From: Candidatus Lutibacillus vidarii
Lineage (GTDB): Bacteria; Actinomycetota; Actinomycetes; Actinomycetales; Dermatophilaceae
DNA: 64,000 bases
Direction: 5' to 3'
Assembly: GCA_016717165.1 (NCBI GenBank)
Contig: JADKGA010000004.1
Span: 62,001 to 126,000, forward strand
Of the stretch, positions 1 through 8,723 are shown in pieces. The notes beneath the pieces are model-generated. The model made no database searches and was not told the DNA's origin. It saw nothing but the letters and a program-made list of their open reading frames with translations. The stretch's first letter is position 1. Every line of letters starts with the position of its first letter. The translations under genes and the position numbers were made by a program.

Positions 1-387
1 ATCGCCTCGACCCTTGCCGACCGCAGCGACCTCACCCTCTACGTGCTCGGTGGCCGCATCCGTGGCCGCACCCAGGCATCGGTCGGCGAATGGGCCACCA
101 GTCCCCTGGCCGGCATCCATGTCGATGTCGCCTTCCTGGGGACCAACGGGCTGTCCGTCGCACACGGCCTGACCACGCCCGACCAAGACGAGGCAGCCGC
201 GAAGCGGGCGATGGTCGCCGCCGCCCGCCGGGCCGTCGTCCTCGCCGACTCGACGAAGGTCGGGCTCGACCACTTCTGCCGGTTCGCAGCCCTGGCCGAG
301 ATGGACACCTTCGTCACGGACACCAGCCTCGACGACGAAACCGTCGCCGAAATCGAAGCAGCCGGCCCCGAGGTGATCTGCGCATGA
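1..387 (+). CDS. DeoR-family transcriptional regulator, C-terminal part (FruR-type)
   Basis: The reading frame is open from the first base, so the N-terminal winged-helix domain lies outside the window. The 128 visible residues match the DeoRC sugar-phosphate sensor fold: an FLGTNGL segment, a GLTTPD segment followed by a conserved helix, and LADSTKVG near the end, all hallmarks of the effector pocket of DeoR repressors. The stop overlaps the fruK start (ATGA), so the two are translationally coupled. By position it is the local repressor of the fructose operon, probably answering to fructose 1-phosphate; that ligand is inferred from family and context. Confidence 0.9.
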   Translation: MASTLADRSDLTLYVLGGRIRGRTQASVGEWATSPLAGIHVDVAFLGTNGLSVAHGLTTPDQDEAAAKRAMVAAARRAVVLADSTKVGLDHFCRFAALAEMDTFVTDTSLDDETVAEIEAAGPEVICA

Positions 388-1334
388 TCGTCACGCTCAC
401 GCTCAACCCCAGCGTCGACCGCACGGTCAGCGTCGATGGGCTCACCGTCGGCGAGGTCCACCGCGCCACGTCGAGTCGGGTCGACCCCGGCGGCAAGGGG
501 ATCAACGTCACCCGCGCCCTGACGGCCAACGGCACCGAGAGCATTGCCGTATACCCGACCGGGGGTCCCGAGGGTGCTCTCATGAAGCGACTGCTCGACG
601 CCGCCGGGATCGCTCGCGCGGCCGTGTCGGTCGTCGGCTCGATCCGCATGAACATCACCATTGTCGACCCCCACGGTGTCACCACGAAGGTCAACGAGCC
701 CGGCCCCCGGCTCAGCCCCGCCGAGGTCGAGGCCGTTCGCGCGACCACGGCTGAGCACCTCGGTCGTGGGGGCGCGCAGTGGCTCGTCATCTCCGGCAGC
801 CTCCCTCCCGGGGTCGACCCCGCAGTGTATGGCGACCTCGTGCGGTTGGGTCATGCCGCCGGGGCCAGGGTGGCCATCGACACCTCCGGTGCCACCCTCG
901 CCGCCGCAGTCGCGGCCAGCCCCGACGTCGTCAAGCCGAACCGGGACGAACTCGCCGAACTGCTCGGGACCGAGCTGCCGACCCTGGCCGCGGTGCGCGA
1001 CGCCGCGTACCGGCTCGTCAACCAGGGCATCACGACCGTCCTCGTCAGTCTCGGCAAGGACGGCGCACTGCTTGTCCGCGCGGACGCCATCGCCCACGCG
1101 AGCGGCAAGGCGACCCCGGTGTCCACGGTCGGTGCCGGTGACTGCACGCTCGCGGGCTATCTACACGCCAGTGTCTCGGGTGCCACGCCCGTGGACGCAC
1201 TCGCAGAGGCCGTGCGTTGGGGGTCGGCGGCCGTGAGCCTTCCCGGCAGCCAGGTTCCCGGACCAGCAGACCTCGCCCGAGTGCCCGTCACGCTCGACAA
1301 AGACCCCGACCTTCACACCCTCGTCACCGACTGA
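384..1334 (+). CDS. fruK: 1-phosphofructokinase
   Basis: A 316-aa PfkB-family sugar kinase that phosphorylates fructose 1-phosphate to fructose 1,6-bisphosphate. The N-terminal TLNPSVDRT and GGKGINVTR substrate-binding motifs and the C-terminal STVGAGDC motif are visible; Asp253 in GAGD is the expected catalytic base. The open frame extends upstream to about position 90, but the ATG at 384 overlaps the regulator stop and gives the standard family length. Its place between the repressor and the fructose-specific EII genes supports FruK over tagatose-6-phosphate kinase. Confidence 0.95.
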   Translation: MIVTLTLNPSVDRTVSVDGLTVGEVHRATSSRVDPGGKGINVTRALTANGTESIAVYPTGGPEGALMKRLLDAAGIARAAVSVVGSIRMNITIVDPHGVTTKVNEPGPRLSPAEVEAVRATTAEHLGRGGAQWLVISGSLPPGVDPAVYGDLVRLGHAAGARVAIDTSGATLAAAVAASPDVVKPNRDELAELLGTELPTLAAVRDAAYRLVNQGITTVLVSLGKDGALLVRADAIAHASGKATPVSTVGAGDCTLAGYLHASVSGATPVDALAEAVRWGSAAVSLPGSQVPGPADLARVPVTLDKDPDLHTLVTD

Positions 1335-1358
1335 CCCCCCACTCCCGAAAGGAACACC

Positions 1359-1805
1359 ATGTCCCTCATCACCGAGCACCAGGTCGTTCTCGACCTGCAG
1401 GGCCCCGATCGCCATACGGCAACGCGCACGCTGGCCGAGACTCTCGTCGCGGACGGGCGGTGCACCGACCTCGAGCTCTTCCTCGATGACGTCCGCAAGC
1501 GCGAGGAACAGATGGCCACCGGGCTGCCCGGCGGCATCGGCATCCCCCACGCCCGCAGCGCCGCCATCACCACGCCGTCGCTCGTTTTCGGACGGACGAC
1601 CGGAGTTGACTGGGGGGCCGCCGACGGCCCCGCCACCTTGATCTTCCTGATCGCGGCGCCGGACGGCGGCGGTCAGGAGCACCTGCAGATCCTCGCCAAG
1701 CTCGCCCGCAAGCTCATGCGGTCCGAGTTCCGGCAGGCCCTCCTGGAGGCCCCCGACGCCACAACGGTCGTCGACATCGTGAACCGAGAGGTTGTGAACG
1801 CATGA
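1359..1805 (+). CDS. Fructose-specific PTS EIIA component
   Basis: A 148-aa EIIA of the fructose/mannitol (PTS_EIIA_2) family, which passes phosphate from HPr to the EIIB domain. The phosphorylated histidine is His64 in GIPHAR. It is a free-standing subunit here, whereas many actinobacterial FruA proteins fuse IIA, IIB and IIC. An AAAGGA Shine-Dalgarno sequence precedes the ATG, and the stop overlaps the EIIBC start (ATGA). Confidence 0.95.
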   Translation: MSLITEHQVVLDLQGPDRHTATRTLAETLVADGRCTDLELFLDDVRKREEQMATGLPGGIGIPHARSAAITTPSLVFGRTTGVDWGAADGPATLIFLIAAPDGGGQEHLQILAKLARKLMRSEFRQALLEAPDATTVVDIVNREVVNA

Positions 1806-3316
1806 AGTTCGTCGGAGTGACGTCGTGCCCAACGGGCATTGCGCACACATATATGGCCGCCGAAGGCCTCGAGCAGGCTGCGAAGGCAGCCGGCCACGAG
1901 ATCGTCGTCGAGACCCAGGGCTCGGCCGGTTCGGACCCGATCTCGCAGGACGTCATCAACGCCGCTGACGCGGTGATCTTCGCCCACGACCTGCCGGTCA
2001 AGGACATCCACCGGTTCGCGGGCAAGCCGACCGTCGACGTTGGCGTGAAGAAGGCGATCTCCGATGGCCCCGCGCTCATCGCGCAGGCCGTTGCCGCCGC
2101 CGAGGCACACCACGCCAATCCGGCCGCCGCGGCCGCATCGGCTGCCGCCGTCCCCGCCGGTGGGCTCGCCACCAAGGTCGACGCGAGCGCGAGCACCGGC
2201 ACCCAGATCCGTCAATGGCTCATGACCGGTGTCTCGTACATGATCCCGTTCGTCGCCGCCGGCGGTATCCTCATCGCCCTCGGGTTCATGCTCGCGCAGG
2301 TCGCGCTCGGCAAGAACGGGGCGGTTGACATCACGGCATACGACATCAACCTGCCGAAGGACCTCCCGCACAGCATCATGCACAGCTTCAACCCGGTCAG
2401 CCTGACCTGGTGGGCAGCCCTGCTCTTCCGCGTCGGCGCGACGGCCTTCGGCTTCCTCGTCCCGGCTCTGTCCGGCTTCATCGCCTACGCGATCGCGGAC
2501 CGGCCTGGCCTGGTCCCCGGTTTCGTCGGTGGTGCGCTGGCCAATGCGACCGGTGCCGGCTTCCTCGGCGGTCTGGTCACCGGCATCCTGAGCGGTCTGG
2601 TGGCGAGGTGGATCTCCGGCTGGAAGGTCGGCAAGGGTGTGCGCGGCGTCATGCCGGTCGTGGTCATCCCATTGCTGTCCACCCTCATCGTCGGCGGCCT
2701 GTTCGTCGTCGTCCTCGGGCGACCGATCAAGGGCATATCGGACGGGCTCACCTCATGGCTCAACGGCCTCAGCGGCGGCAGTGCCATCGTTCTTGGCCTG
2801 ATCGTCGGCGCGATGATGGGCTTCGACCTCGGCGGTCCGGTCAACAAGGTCGCGTACTTCTTCGGCACCACTGGTCTGGCGGCCGCAGGCACCGCGTTGG
2901 ACGCCCCCCAGCTCAAGGTCATGGCCGCGGTCATGGCCGCCGGGATGGTCGCGCCCCTCGGTATGGCGCTGGCGACCACGCTGCGCCCTAGCCTGTTCAC
3001 CGAGCCGGAGCGCGAGAACGGCAAGGCGGCCTGGCTGCTCGGTCTGTCCTTCATCTCCGAAGGGGCCATCCCGTTCGCCGCGGCCGACCCGCTGCGCGTC
3101 ATCTCCTCCTCGGTGGTCGGCTCGGCCATCACCGGTGCCATCTGTATGGCGCTCGGCCCGACCCTGCGCGCCCCGCACGGCGGCATCTGGGTCGCACCGC
3201 TCATGGGCAACGTCTTCGGCTTCCTCATCGCGCTCGCCGTCGGCGTCGCGGTCATGGCCGGGCTCGTCGTCGTCCTCAAGTCGAACGCCTCCGCCAAGGT
3301 CGCGGCCGCGGCCTGA
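1802..3316 (+). CDS. fruA: Fructose-specific PTS EIIBC component
   Basis: A 504-aa membrane permease importing and phosphorylating fructose. Residues 1-100 form the EIIB domain with the phosphocysteine Cys9 in TSCPTGIAHT. An Ala-rich linker at about residues 100-135 joins it to the EIIC channel, which has roughly ten hydrophobic segments and the conserved GGPVNK and GAIPFAAADP-type motifs. It overlaps the EIIA gene by 4 nt. The substrate is inferred as fructose from fruK and the family. Confidence 0.95.
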   Translation: MKFVGVTSCPTGIAHTYMAAEGLEQAAKAAGHEIVVETQGSAGSDPISQDVINAADAVIFAHDLPVKDIHRFAGKPTVDVGVKKAISDGPALIAQAVAAAEAHHANPAAAAASAAAVPAGGLATKVDASASTGTQIRQWLMTGVSYMIPFVAAGGILIALGFMLAQVALGKNGAVDITAYDINLPKDLPHSIMHSFNPVSLTWWAALLFRVGATAFGFLVPALSGFIAYAIADRPGLVPGFVGGALANATGAGFLGGLVTGILSGLVARWISGWKVGKGVRGVMPVVVIPLLSTLIVGGLFVVVLGRPIKGISDGLTSWLNGLSGGSAIVLGLIVGAMMGFDLGGPVNKVAYFFGTTGLAAAGTALDAPQLKVMAAVMAAGMVAPLGMALATTLRPSLFTEPERENGKAAWLLGLSFISEGAIPFAAADPLRVISSSVVGSAITGAICMALGPTLRAPHGGIWVAPLMGNVFGFLIALAVGVAVMAGLVVVLKSNASAKVAAAA

Positions 3317-3369
3317 CCGCTGCAACGGCATACTCACTCTCTGCAAGGACGCCCAGAAGGAGGGCCGAC

Positions 3370-3641
3370 ATGGCCACTCGTAAGGTCACCATTGCCTCAT
3401 CCGTGGGGCTGCACGCCCGCCCTGCCGCGCTCTTCGTCCAGGCCGCCTCGGCGACCGGGGTGGACGTCGAGATCGGCCGCGAGGGGGGGAGGAGCTCGTC
3501 GACGCGACGAGCATCCTCGGGGTCATGGCGCTCGGCGCCAAGCACGGCGAGGAGGTCATCCTCTCCGCCGACGGCGACGGCGCGGACGAGGCCCTCGACA
3601 GCCTCGTCGAGCTCCTCTCCCGCGACCTCGACGCGGAGTAG
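3370..3641 (+). pseudogene. ptsH: HPr phosphocarrier, frame broken by one base
   Basis: The start at 3370 encodes a good HPr N terminus with the phosphohistidine His15 in GLHARPAA. At a run of seven G (3483-3489) the frame is lost: the downstream HPr half, including TSILGVM around the regulatory serine and a normal C terminus ending in TAG at 3639-3641, lies in another frame. One added base in the G run would restore a 90-aa HPr. Without it, the first frame runs on to 3675 with a nonsense Ser/Arg-rich tail that overlaps ptsI. This may be a real loss-of-function allele, slippage-corrected expression, or a homopolymer sequencing error; the sequence alone cannot decide. Confidence 0.9.
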
Positions 3642-3644
3642 GCC

Positions 3645-5321
3645 ATGTCGGATGCCCCCCGCGGCATCGGCGTGAGCCCGGGCGCGGCGGTCGGACCGGT
3701 CATCCAGGTCCGGCCGCCGGTCCGGCCGCCGGAGAACGAGCCGGCCGCCGCGGACCCCGCCGCTGAGCACGTGCGCATCAAGGAGGTCTTCGAGTCGGTC
3801 GCCGTCACGCTCGAGGAGCGGGCCGCCCAGGCCGACGAGACGGCTCAGCAGATCCTCACCGCCACCGCCCTCATCGCCCGCGACAAGGGCTTGCACAAGG
3901 CGGTCGCCAAGGAGCTGGCCGCCGGCAAGGGCCCCACGACCGCGGTGACCGATGCGGTCGGGACCTATGCTGCGCAGTTCGAGGCCCTCGGCGGCTACTT
4001 CGCCGAACGGGTCACCGACCTCAAGGACGTCCGCAACCGGGTCGTCGCCCGGCTGCTCGGCCAGGAGGACCCCGGCGTCCCCGACTTCCACGTCCCGTCG
4101 GTCATCGTCGCGCGCGACCTCGCGCCCGCCGAGACCGCGACCCTCGACCCGACCCTGGTGCGGGCCATCGTCACCGAGCACGGCGGCCGGACCAGCCACA
4201 CCGCGATCCTCGCCGCCCAGATGGGCATCCCCGCCGTCGTGCAGTACCCCGGCGCCCGGGCCATCCCCCCGGGGACCATCGTCGCGGTCGACGGCGACTC
4301 CGGGGAGGTGACGATCGACCCCAGCCCCGAGTACCAGAAGCAGCTCGTCGGCAAGCGCGAGCGGCGTCGGGCGGCCTTGGCCGGATCGGCCGGTCCGGGC
4401 AAGACCCGCGACGGACACCCGGTGGCCTTGCTCGCCAATATCGGCGGGGTTGACGACGCGGTCTCTGCTGCGGCCCAGGATGTCGAGGGGGTCGGGCTCT
4501 TCCGCACCGAGTTCGTCTTCCTCAGCCGCGACAGCGCTCCGACGCTGGCGGAGCAGACCCAGATCTACACCGACGTCTTCGAGCCGTTCGGCTCCCGCCG
4601 GGTGACCGTGCGGACGCTCGACGCCGGAGCCGACAAGCCGCTCGCCTTCGCCGACCTCGGGCCGGAGGAGAACCCGGCGCTCGGCAAGCGCGGGCTGCGG
4701 CTGCAGGCGCTGCGCCCCGAGCTGCTCGACACCCAGCTCGCCGCGCTCGGCGCCGCCGCCCGGGCCACCGCCGCCGAGGTCAAGGTCATGGCGCCGATGG
4801 TCGCCACGCCCGAGGAGGCCGCCTGGTTCGCCCGGCGGGTCCGCGAGCACGGGCTGCCCTCGGTCGGGGTGATGATCGAGGTCCCCGGGGCCGCGATCCT
4901 CTCCCGGCACGTCCTGGCCGAGGTCGACTTCGGCTCGCTGGGCACCAACGACCTCGCGCAGTACACGATGGCCGCCGACCGGATGGAGGGCCAGCTCTCC
5001 GACCTGCTCGACCCCTGGCAGCCTGCGGTGCTCCAGGTCATCGGCCACGCCTGCGACGGCGCGAAGCTCGCGGGCAAGCCGATGGGCGTCTGCGGCGAGG
5101 CGGGCGGTGACCCGTTGCTCGCCCTGGTCCTCACCGGTCTCGGTGTCGCCAGCCTGTCGATGGCCCCCTCCAAGGTCGCCATCGTCCGCTACGCCCTGTC
5201 GCTGCACACCCTCGCCGAATGCCACGGTATGGCGACCGCGGCGCTGGCCCAGCGCAGCGCCCAGGACGCCCACGACGCGGTCTGCGCCCTGGCCGACCCG
5301 AGCCTGGTCGAGCTGCTATGA
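3645..5321 (+). CDS. ptsI: PTS enzyme I (PEP-protein phosphotransferase)
   Basis: A 558-aa cytosolic enzyme that autophosphorylates from PEP and phosphorylates HPr. The phosphohistidine is His185 in GGRTSHTAI. The C-terminal barrel carries the conserved LFRTEFVFL, TVRTLDAGADK, GVMIEVP, LGTNDLAQY and GVCGEAGGDP segments, with Cys in the last. It starts 3 nt after the ptsH stop and overlaps the next gene by ATGA, so it is part of the operon. Length is typical for actinobacterial EI. Confidence 0.96.
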   Translation: MSDAPRGIGVSPGAAVGPVIQVRPPVRPPENEPAAADPAAEHVRIKEVFESVAVTLEERAAQADETAQQILTATALIARDKGLHKAVAKELAAGKGPTTAVTDAVGTYAAQFEALGGYFAERVTDLKDVRNRVVARLLGQEDPGVPDFHVPSVIVARDLAPAETATLDPTLVRAIVTEHGGRTSHTAILAAQMGIPAVVQYPGARAIPPGTIVAVDGDSGEVTIDPSPEYQKQLVGKRERRRAALAGSAGPGKTRDGHPVALLANIGGVDDAVSAAAQDVEGVGLFRTEFVFLSRDSAPTLAEQTQIYTDVFEPFGSRRVTVRTLDAGADKPLAFADLGPEENPALGKRGLRLQALRPELLDTQLAALGAAARATAAEVKVMAPMVATPEEAAWFARRVREHGLPSVGVMIEVPGAAILSRHVLAEVDFGSLGTNDLAQYTMAADRMEGQLSDLLDPWQPAVLQVIGHACDGAKLAGKPMGVCGEAGGDPLLALVLTGLGVASLSMAPSKVAIVRYALSLHTLAECHGMATAALAQRSAQDAHDAVCALADPSLVELL

Positions 5322-6130
5322 ACCCGGGGATGGGAGGCGCGTCGGGCCCGATCGAGGCAGTGCTCTTCGACCTGCACTCGACCGTGCTCGACCAGGGCCC
5401 CAGCGCGCAGTGGCTGGCCGCAGCAGCGCAGCTGTTGCCGGCCGGTCACTGCGCGCTGGACGCCCGCGCGGCGGGCAGCCGCAGGCCGTGGTCCCCCGCC
5501 TCGGGGTCCTCGGGGTCCTCAGAGTCCTCAGGGGCGGGCGGCCTCGCGCCTGGGACGTCTGTTCTCGACCATCCCGCGCTCCGTGCGGGTCTGGACCACC
5601 TGTGGGACACCGCCAAGGTCGACGACCCGCAGAGCCTGCGCGACCTCGACCCGGACGCGCACCAGGAGCTCTTCGTCGCCATGATCGGCCGGCTCCCGCT
5701 GGCGGAACCCCTCTTACCGGACGTCATCGACGCGCTCTACGCGACCCAGTTCGCCGCCTGGCATGCGTATGCCGACGCCGCCCCGACGCTGACGGCGCTG
5801 CGGGCCCTGGGGGTCAGGACCGCCGCGGTGTCGAATATCTGCCACGACGTCCGGCCGCTGCTGGCCCGGGTGGGCCTGCTCGACCTCTTCGACACCGTCG
5901 TCCTGTCGTTCCAGGTCGGGGCGGTCAAGCCCGATGCCGCGATCTTCGACGCCGCGCTGGCGACCTTAGGCGTCAAGACCGGCGCGGCGCTCATGGTCGG
6001 GGACTCCGTCGACGCCGACGGCGGGGCGGCCCGGCACGGCATACGGACCCTCGTCCTCCCGCGGACCAGCGGACCCGAGCATGGGCTGGGAGCCGTCCTC
6101 GGGCTGGTCCGCGCGACCCGACCGGCGTGA
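5318..6130 (+). CDS. HAD-superfamily hydrolase
   Basis: A 270-aa HAD phosphatase-like protein. Motif I is DLHST, with Asp nucleophile but His where Asp is usual. Motif II Ser is in AVSN, motif III Lys in GAVKPDAA, and motif IV is GDSVDAD. The ATG at 5318 overlaps the ptsI stop, so it is the last gene of the fructose PTS operon. Residues about 50-80 form a Ser/Gly-rich low-complexity insertion encoded partly by 9-bp tandem repeats. The substrate is unknown; a sugar phosphate is plausible from context only. Confidence 0.8.
   Translation: MNPGMGGASGPIEAVLFDLHSTVLDQGPSAQWLAAAAQLLPAGHCALDARAAGSRRPWSPASGSSGSSESSGAGGLAPGTSVLDHPALRAGLDHLWDTAKVDDPQSLRDLDPDAHQELFVAMIGRLPLAEPLLPDVIDALYATQFAAWHAYADAAPTLTALRALGVRTAAVSNICHDVRPLLARVGLLDLFDTVVLSFQVGAVKPDAAIFDAALATLGVKTGAALMVGDSVDADGGAARHGIRTLVLPRTSGPEHGLGAVLGLVRATRPA
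5501..5536 (+). repeat. 9-bp tandem repeat inside the HAD hydrolase gene
   Basis: Four consecutive 9-mers (two TCGGGGTCC, then the diverged TCAGAGTCC and TCAGGGGCG) encode the Ser/Gly-rich insertion at about residues 62-73. The unit is a multiple of three, so copy-number change would keep the frame. Confidence 0.75.
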
Positions 6131-6144
6131 TGACCGAACGCTCC

Positions 6145-6167
6145 TGTGGATAACTTTCTGTGGATAA
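6145..6167 (+). other. Two DnaA-box-like 9-mers in tandem
   Basis: TGTGGATAA, the reverse complement of the DnaA box TTATCCACA, occurs at 6145-6153 and 6159-6167 in the same orientation, starts 14 bp apart. They follow the HAD gene stop and precede palindrome copy 1. Both match the classical consensus exactly; DnaA binding is inference. Confidence 0.6.
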
Positions 6168-6171
6168 CCCT

Positions 6172-6212
6172 CAAAGACACACCTTTAGACGCCTTCTAAA
6201 GGTGTGTCTTTG
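6172..6212. repeat. 41-nt palindromic repeat, copy 1
   Basis: Inverted repeat with 18-bp perfect arms (left arm CAAAGACACACCTTTAGA) around a 5-nt centre CGCCT. The same 41-nt core recurs at 8668-8708 and 44524-44564, differing only in the centre. It lies between convergent genes, and the minus-strand methyltransferase terminates with a TAG inside the palindrome. It could serve as a bidirectional terminator hairpin; shared arm sequence at distant loci marks it as a dispersed repeat family. Confidence 0.9.
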
Positions 6213-7551
6213 CAAGGGAGAGCTGGTGGACGTCGAGATAGCCCGACGCGAAGCCGGCGTGGGAGTAGTCGAGATAGAACAGCCACATCCGCCGGAAGGT
6301 CTCGTCGACATCGCGGCGCGTGGTCCGCGCGGTATGCAGCTCGCGGATCTGCGGCCACGAGCGCTCGAACTGCTCGTGCCACAGCCGCAGCGTCTGGGCG
6401 TAATGCCCACCCATCCGGAAGCGCTCGGTCAGCACCAGCCCGGTGTGCTCGCGGACGACCTGCTCGATGAGTGTCGTCGAGGGGATGAAGCCGCCGGGGA
6501 AGATGTACTTGGTGATCCACGTGTGGGTGTGTCGGCTCGCCATCATCCGGTCGTGCGGCATGGTGATCGCCTGCACCGCGGCTCGTCCGCCCGGCCGCAG
6601 CCGGGCGTCGATCGTCCCGACGTATGACGCCATGAACTCGTACCCGACCGCCTCGATCATCTCGCAGGACACGACGGCGTCATACGTGCCGGTGACCTCG
6701 CGGTAGTCGACGAGCTCGACGTCGACGCGGTCGGTCACCCCGGCGGCCGCGACCCGCTCGCGCGCCAGCCCCTGTTGCTCCACCGACAAGGTGATCGTGT
6801 GGACCCGAGCGCCGCGCAGCGCCGCCCGGACCGCCAGCTCGCCCCACCCGGAGCCGATCTCGAGCAGGTCGGTCCCCGCCCCGACCCCGGCGGCGTCGAG
6901 GAGCCGGTCGATCTTTCGCCGCTGGGCCGCGGCGAGGTCCCCGAAGGTCGGTGTGGCCAGCGGCCGGGAGACCAGGACCGTCGCAGCACCCCCGCCAGAG
7001 TGGGCCGGCTCGACCCGGTCGGGGAAGAGCGCCGAGGAGTAGGTCATCGTCTCGTCGAGGAACTGGGCGAAGAGGTCGTTGCTGAGGTCGTAGTGGTGGG
7101 CGATGTTCTGCCGGGCGTGCTCGGCGAGATTGCGCTGGGTCTCGGGGTGGCGGGCGTCATACCACCGGCGGAGCCGCTGCAGGCTGACCGGGATGAGCGA
7201 ACCCATCTCCGCGGCGAGCACCGTGAGCAGCGCGGCCAGGTCGGGCGAGGACCAGTCGCCGGCCATATAGGACTCACCGAAACCGATGAGCGCACTGTCG
7301 GCGAGCCGGGCGTAGAAGGCCTCCGGTCGGGCAAGAACCATGACCGGGCTCTGCGGACCGCCCCGGCCGGCGACGGTGGTCCCGTCCGGCGCCACGACAC
7401 GCAGCGGCAGATCCCCGACCGCCCGCAGGAAGAGGCCTCGCGCGATTCCCCAGCCGCCCCGCGCCCGGACCCCCGACGGAAGGACCGCGAGCTCGGGCCA
7501 CCGCTGTGGGTCGGCCCGGTGCTCGACCGTCGCCCCCGTCGTGCTACTCAT
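6196..7551 (-). CDS. Cyclopropane-fatty-acyl-phospholipid synthase-like methyltransferase
   Basis: A 451-aa SAM-dependent methyltransferase of the CfaS family, which methylenates or methylates unsaturated acyl chains of membrane phospholipids. Visible features are the HHYDLSNDLF segment near residues 152-161, the SAM-binding loop LLEIGSGWGE near 229-238, and the EAVGYEF and FPGGFIPS segments typical of CfaS. A GGAG ribosome site precedes the ATG. The last codons and the TAG stop lie in palindrome copy 1, so the C-terminal tail LAKTHL is repeat-encoded. Precise product (cyclopropane versus 10-methyl fatty acid) is not resolvable. Confidence 0.9.
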   Translation of the reverse strand: MSSTTGATVEHRADPQRWPELAVLPSGVRARGGWGIARGLFLRAVGDLPLRVVAPDGTTVAGRGGPQSPVMVLARPEAFYARLADSALIGFGESYMAGDWSSPDLAALLTVLAAEMGSLIPVSLQRLRRWYDARHPETQRNLAEHARQNIAHHYDLSNDLFAQFLDETMTYSSALFPDRVEPAHSGGGAATVLVSRPLATPTFGDLAAAQRRKIDRLLDAAGVGAGTDLLEIGSGWGELAVRAALRGARVHTITLSVEQQGLARERVAAAGVTDRVDVELVDYREVTGTYDAVVSCEMIEAVGYEFMASYVGTIDARLRPGGRAAVQAITMPHDRMMASRHTHTWITKYIFPGGFIPSTTLIEQVVREHTGLVLTERFRMGGHYAQTLRLWHEQFERSWPQIRELHTARTTRRDVDETFRRMWLFYLDYSHAGFASGYLDVHQLSLAKTHL

Positions 7552-7725
7552 GGATGACGCTCCTCCGCACTCCGTCGTCTACCGACCGTCGGCCCCACAT
7601 CACGCGCGCGTGGGCGTCCCGACACCCGCGCGGCAGCGACAGCCTAGTCACCGAAGGTCGCGGCGATACAGTGAGCAGGCACCACCACATGGTGCGCAGA
7701 CGGAGACCGATCTAGGGGAGCTGAC

Positions 7726-8622
7726 ATGACCGTCGCCGAGTCCACGAGCACGCTGACCGGCTACGAGCCGATCGCCCAGGAGGTCCGCGACCAGTACGCG
7801 CGGGACGGCTTCTATGTCATCAAGAACGCCCTCGCCGAGACTGATCGGGCCTACTTCGAGAACGCCGTCGACCGGGTGTACGCCGAGGAGGAGGCTGCCG
7901 GGCGGCTCCGCCCGGACAGGTCGATCCACGTCATGGGCTGGATGCACCGCGACCCCAGGTTCGTCGAGCTGCTGACCTGGCCGACGACCTTCCCCTACAT
8001 CTGGGGCACCCTCGGCTGGAATATCTACACTCACCACAACCACATCGACGTCAACCCGCCCAAGGACGAGCCGCCGTTCTGGAACTGGCACCAGGACGGG
8101 TACCGGCAGAACTCCGATATCGACATGGACCCGCGACCGATGTTCATGACGAAGATCTGCTTCGCCCTGACCGACCTGGCCGAGCCCGGGTACGGCAACA
8201 CGAAGGTCATCCCCGGGTCGCATCTCAACAACACCCTCGCCGGTCGGCCGGAGAAGCCGGGCGACCCCATCATCGAGCCCGAGGGTGCCGTCGAGGTCTG
8301 CCTCGAGCCCGGTGACGCCTTCATCTTCGACCGCCGGCTGTGGCACTCGCGGTCGATGAACAAGAGCGCCCGGATCCGCAAGCTGATGTTCATCGGCTAC
8401 ACCTACCGCTGGGTGCGCCCGCTCGACGAGGACGTCGCGGACCAGAGCTCGGAGTGGTTCCAGGGCCTGCCGCCGCTGCAGCAGCAGCTGCTCGGCTATG
8501 GGCCGGACCACGCCTCGTTCTGGGGGATCCGGCAGGACGGCTGGATCGACGACGAGATCCCGCTGCGCAAGGAGTTCAAGGCCCGCGGCCTGCTCGATCG
8601 GACCATTCCCTTCCTCCGCTGA
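7726..8622 (+). CDS. Phytanoyl-CoA dioxygenase (PhyH) family protein
   Basis: A 298-aa non-haem Fe(II)/2-oxoglutarate-dependent oxygenase. The iron triad is predicted as His122 and Asp124 in WHQDG and His207 in LWHSRS, with Arg downstream for 2-oxoglutarate. It starts after a GGGAG Shine-Dalgarno and is divergent from the CfaS-like gene across 174 bp, so the promoters may be co-regulated. The fold resembles ectoine hydroxylase and other small-molecule hydroxylases; no ectoine genes are adjacent and the substrate is unknown. Confidence 0.88.
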   Translation: MTVAESTSTLTGYEPIAQEVRDQYARDGFYVIKNALAETDRAYFENAVDRVYAEEEAAGRLRPDRSIHVMGWMHRDPRFVELLTWPTTFPYIWGTLGWNIYTHHNHIDVNPPKDEPPFWNWHQDGYRQNSDIDMDPRPMFMTKICFALTDLAEPGYGNTKVIPGSHLNNTLAGRPEKPGDPIIEPEGAVEVCLEPGDAFIFDRRLWHSRSMNKSARIRKLMFIGYTYRWVRPLDEDVADQSSEWFQGLPPLQQQLLGYGPDHASFWGIRQDGWIDDEIPLRKEFKARGLLDRTIPFLR

Positions 8623-8652
8623 CCCCCCGCCTTGGCCTCGCGTGGCCGCCTC

Positions 8653-8723
8653 CCTGTGGATAACCTGCAAAGACACACCTTTAGAACCGTTCTAAAGGTG
8701 TGTCTTTGCAGGTTATCCACAGG
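8653..8723. repeat. 71-nt perfect palindrome, repeat copy 2 with inverted DnaA-box-like ends
   Basis: Two perfectly complementary 35-nt arms surround a single central C. The inner 41 nt (8668-8708) is the core shared with copies 1 and 3. The outer arms add TGTGGATAA at 8655-8663 and TTATCCACA at 8713-8721, giving two DnaA-box-like sites facing inward. The CHAT gene stop (TAA) touches the right end, and the element fills the convergent gap after the PhyH gene. Confidence 0.95.

Noticed and set aside
3276..5273. 665-codon minus-strand frame opposite ptsI
   Set aside because: No homology and Gly/Arg/Asp-rich composition typical of antisense high-GC frames; ptsI has all family motifs.
6145..8721. 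DnaA-box-like sites as a replication origin
   Set aside because: No dnaA, dnaN, gyrB, parAB or AT-rich unwinding region nearby, and boxes are scattered at gene ends.
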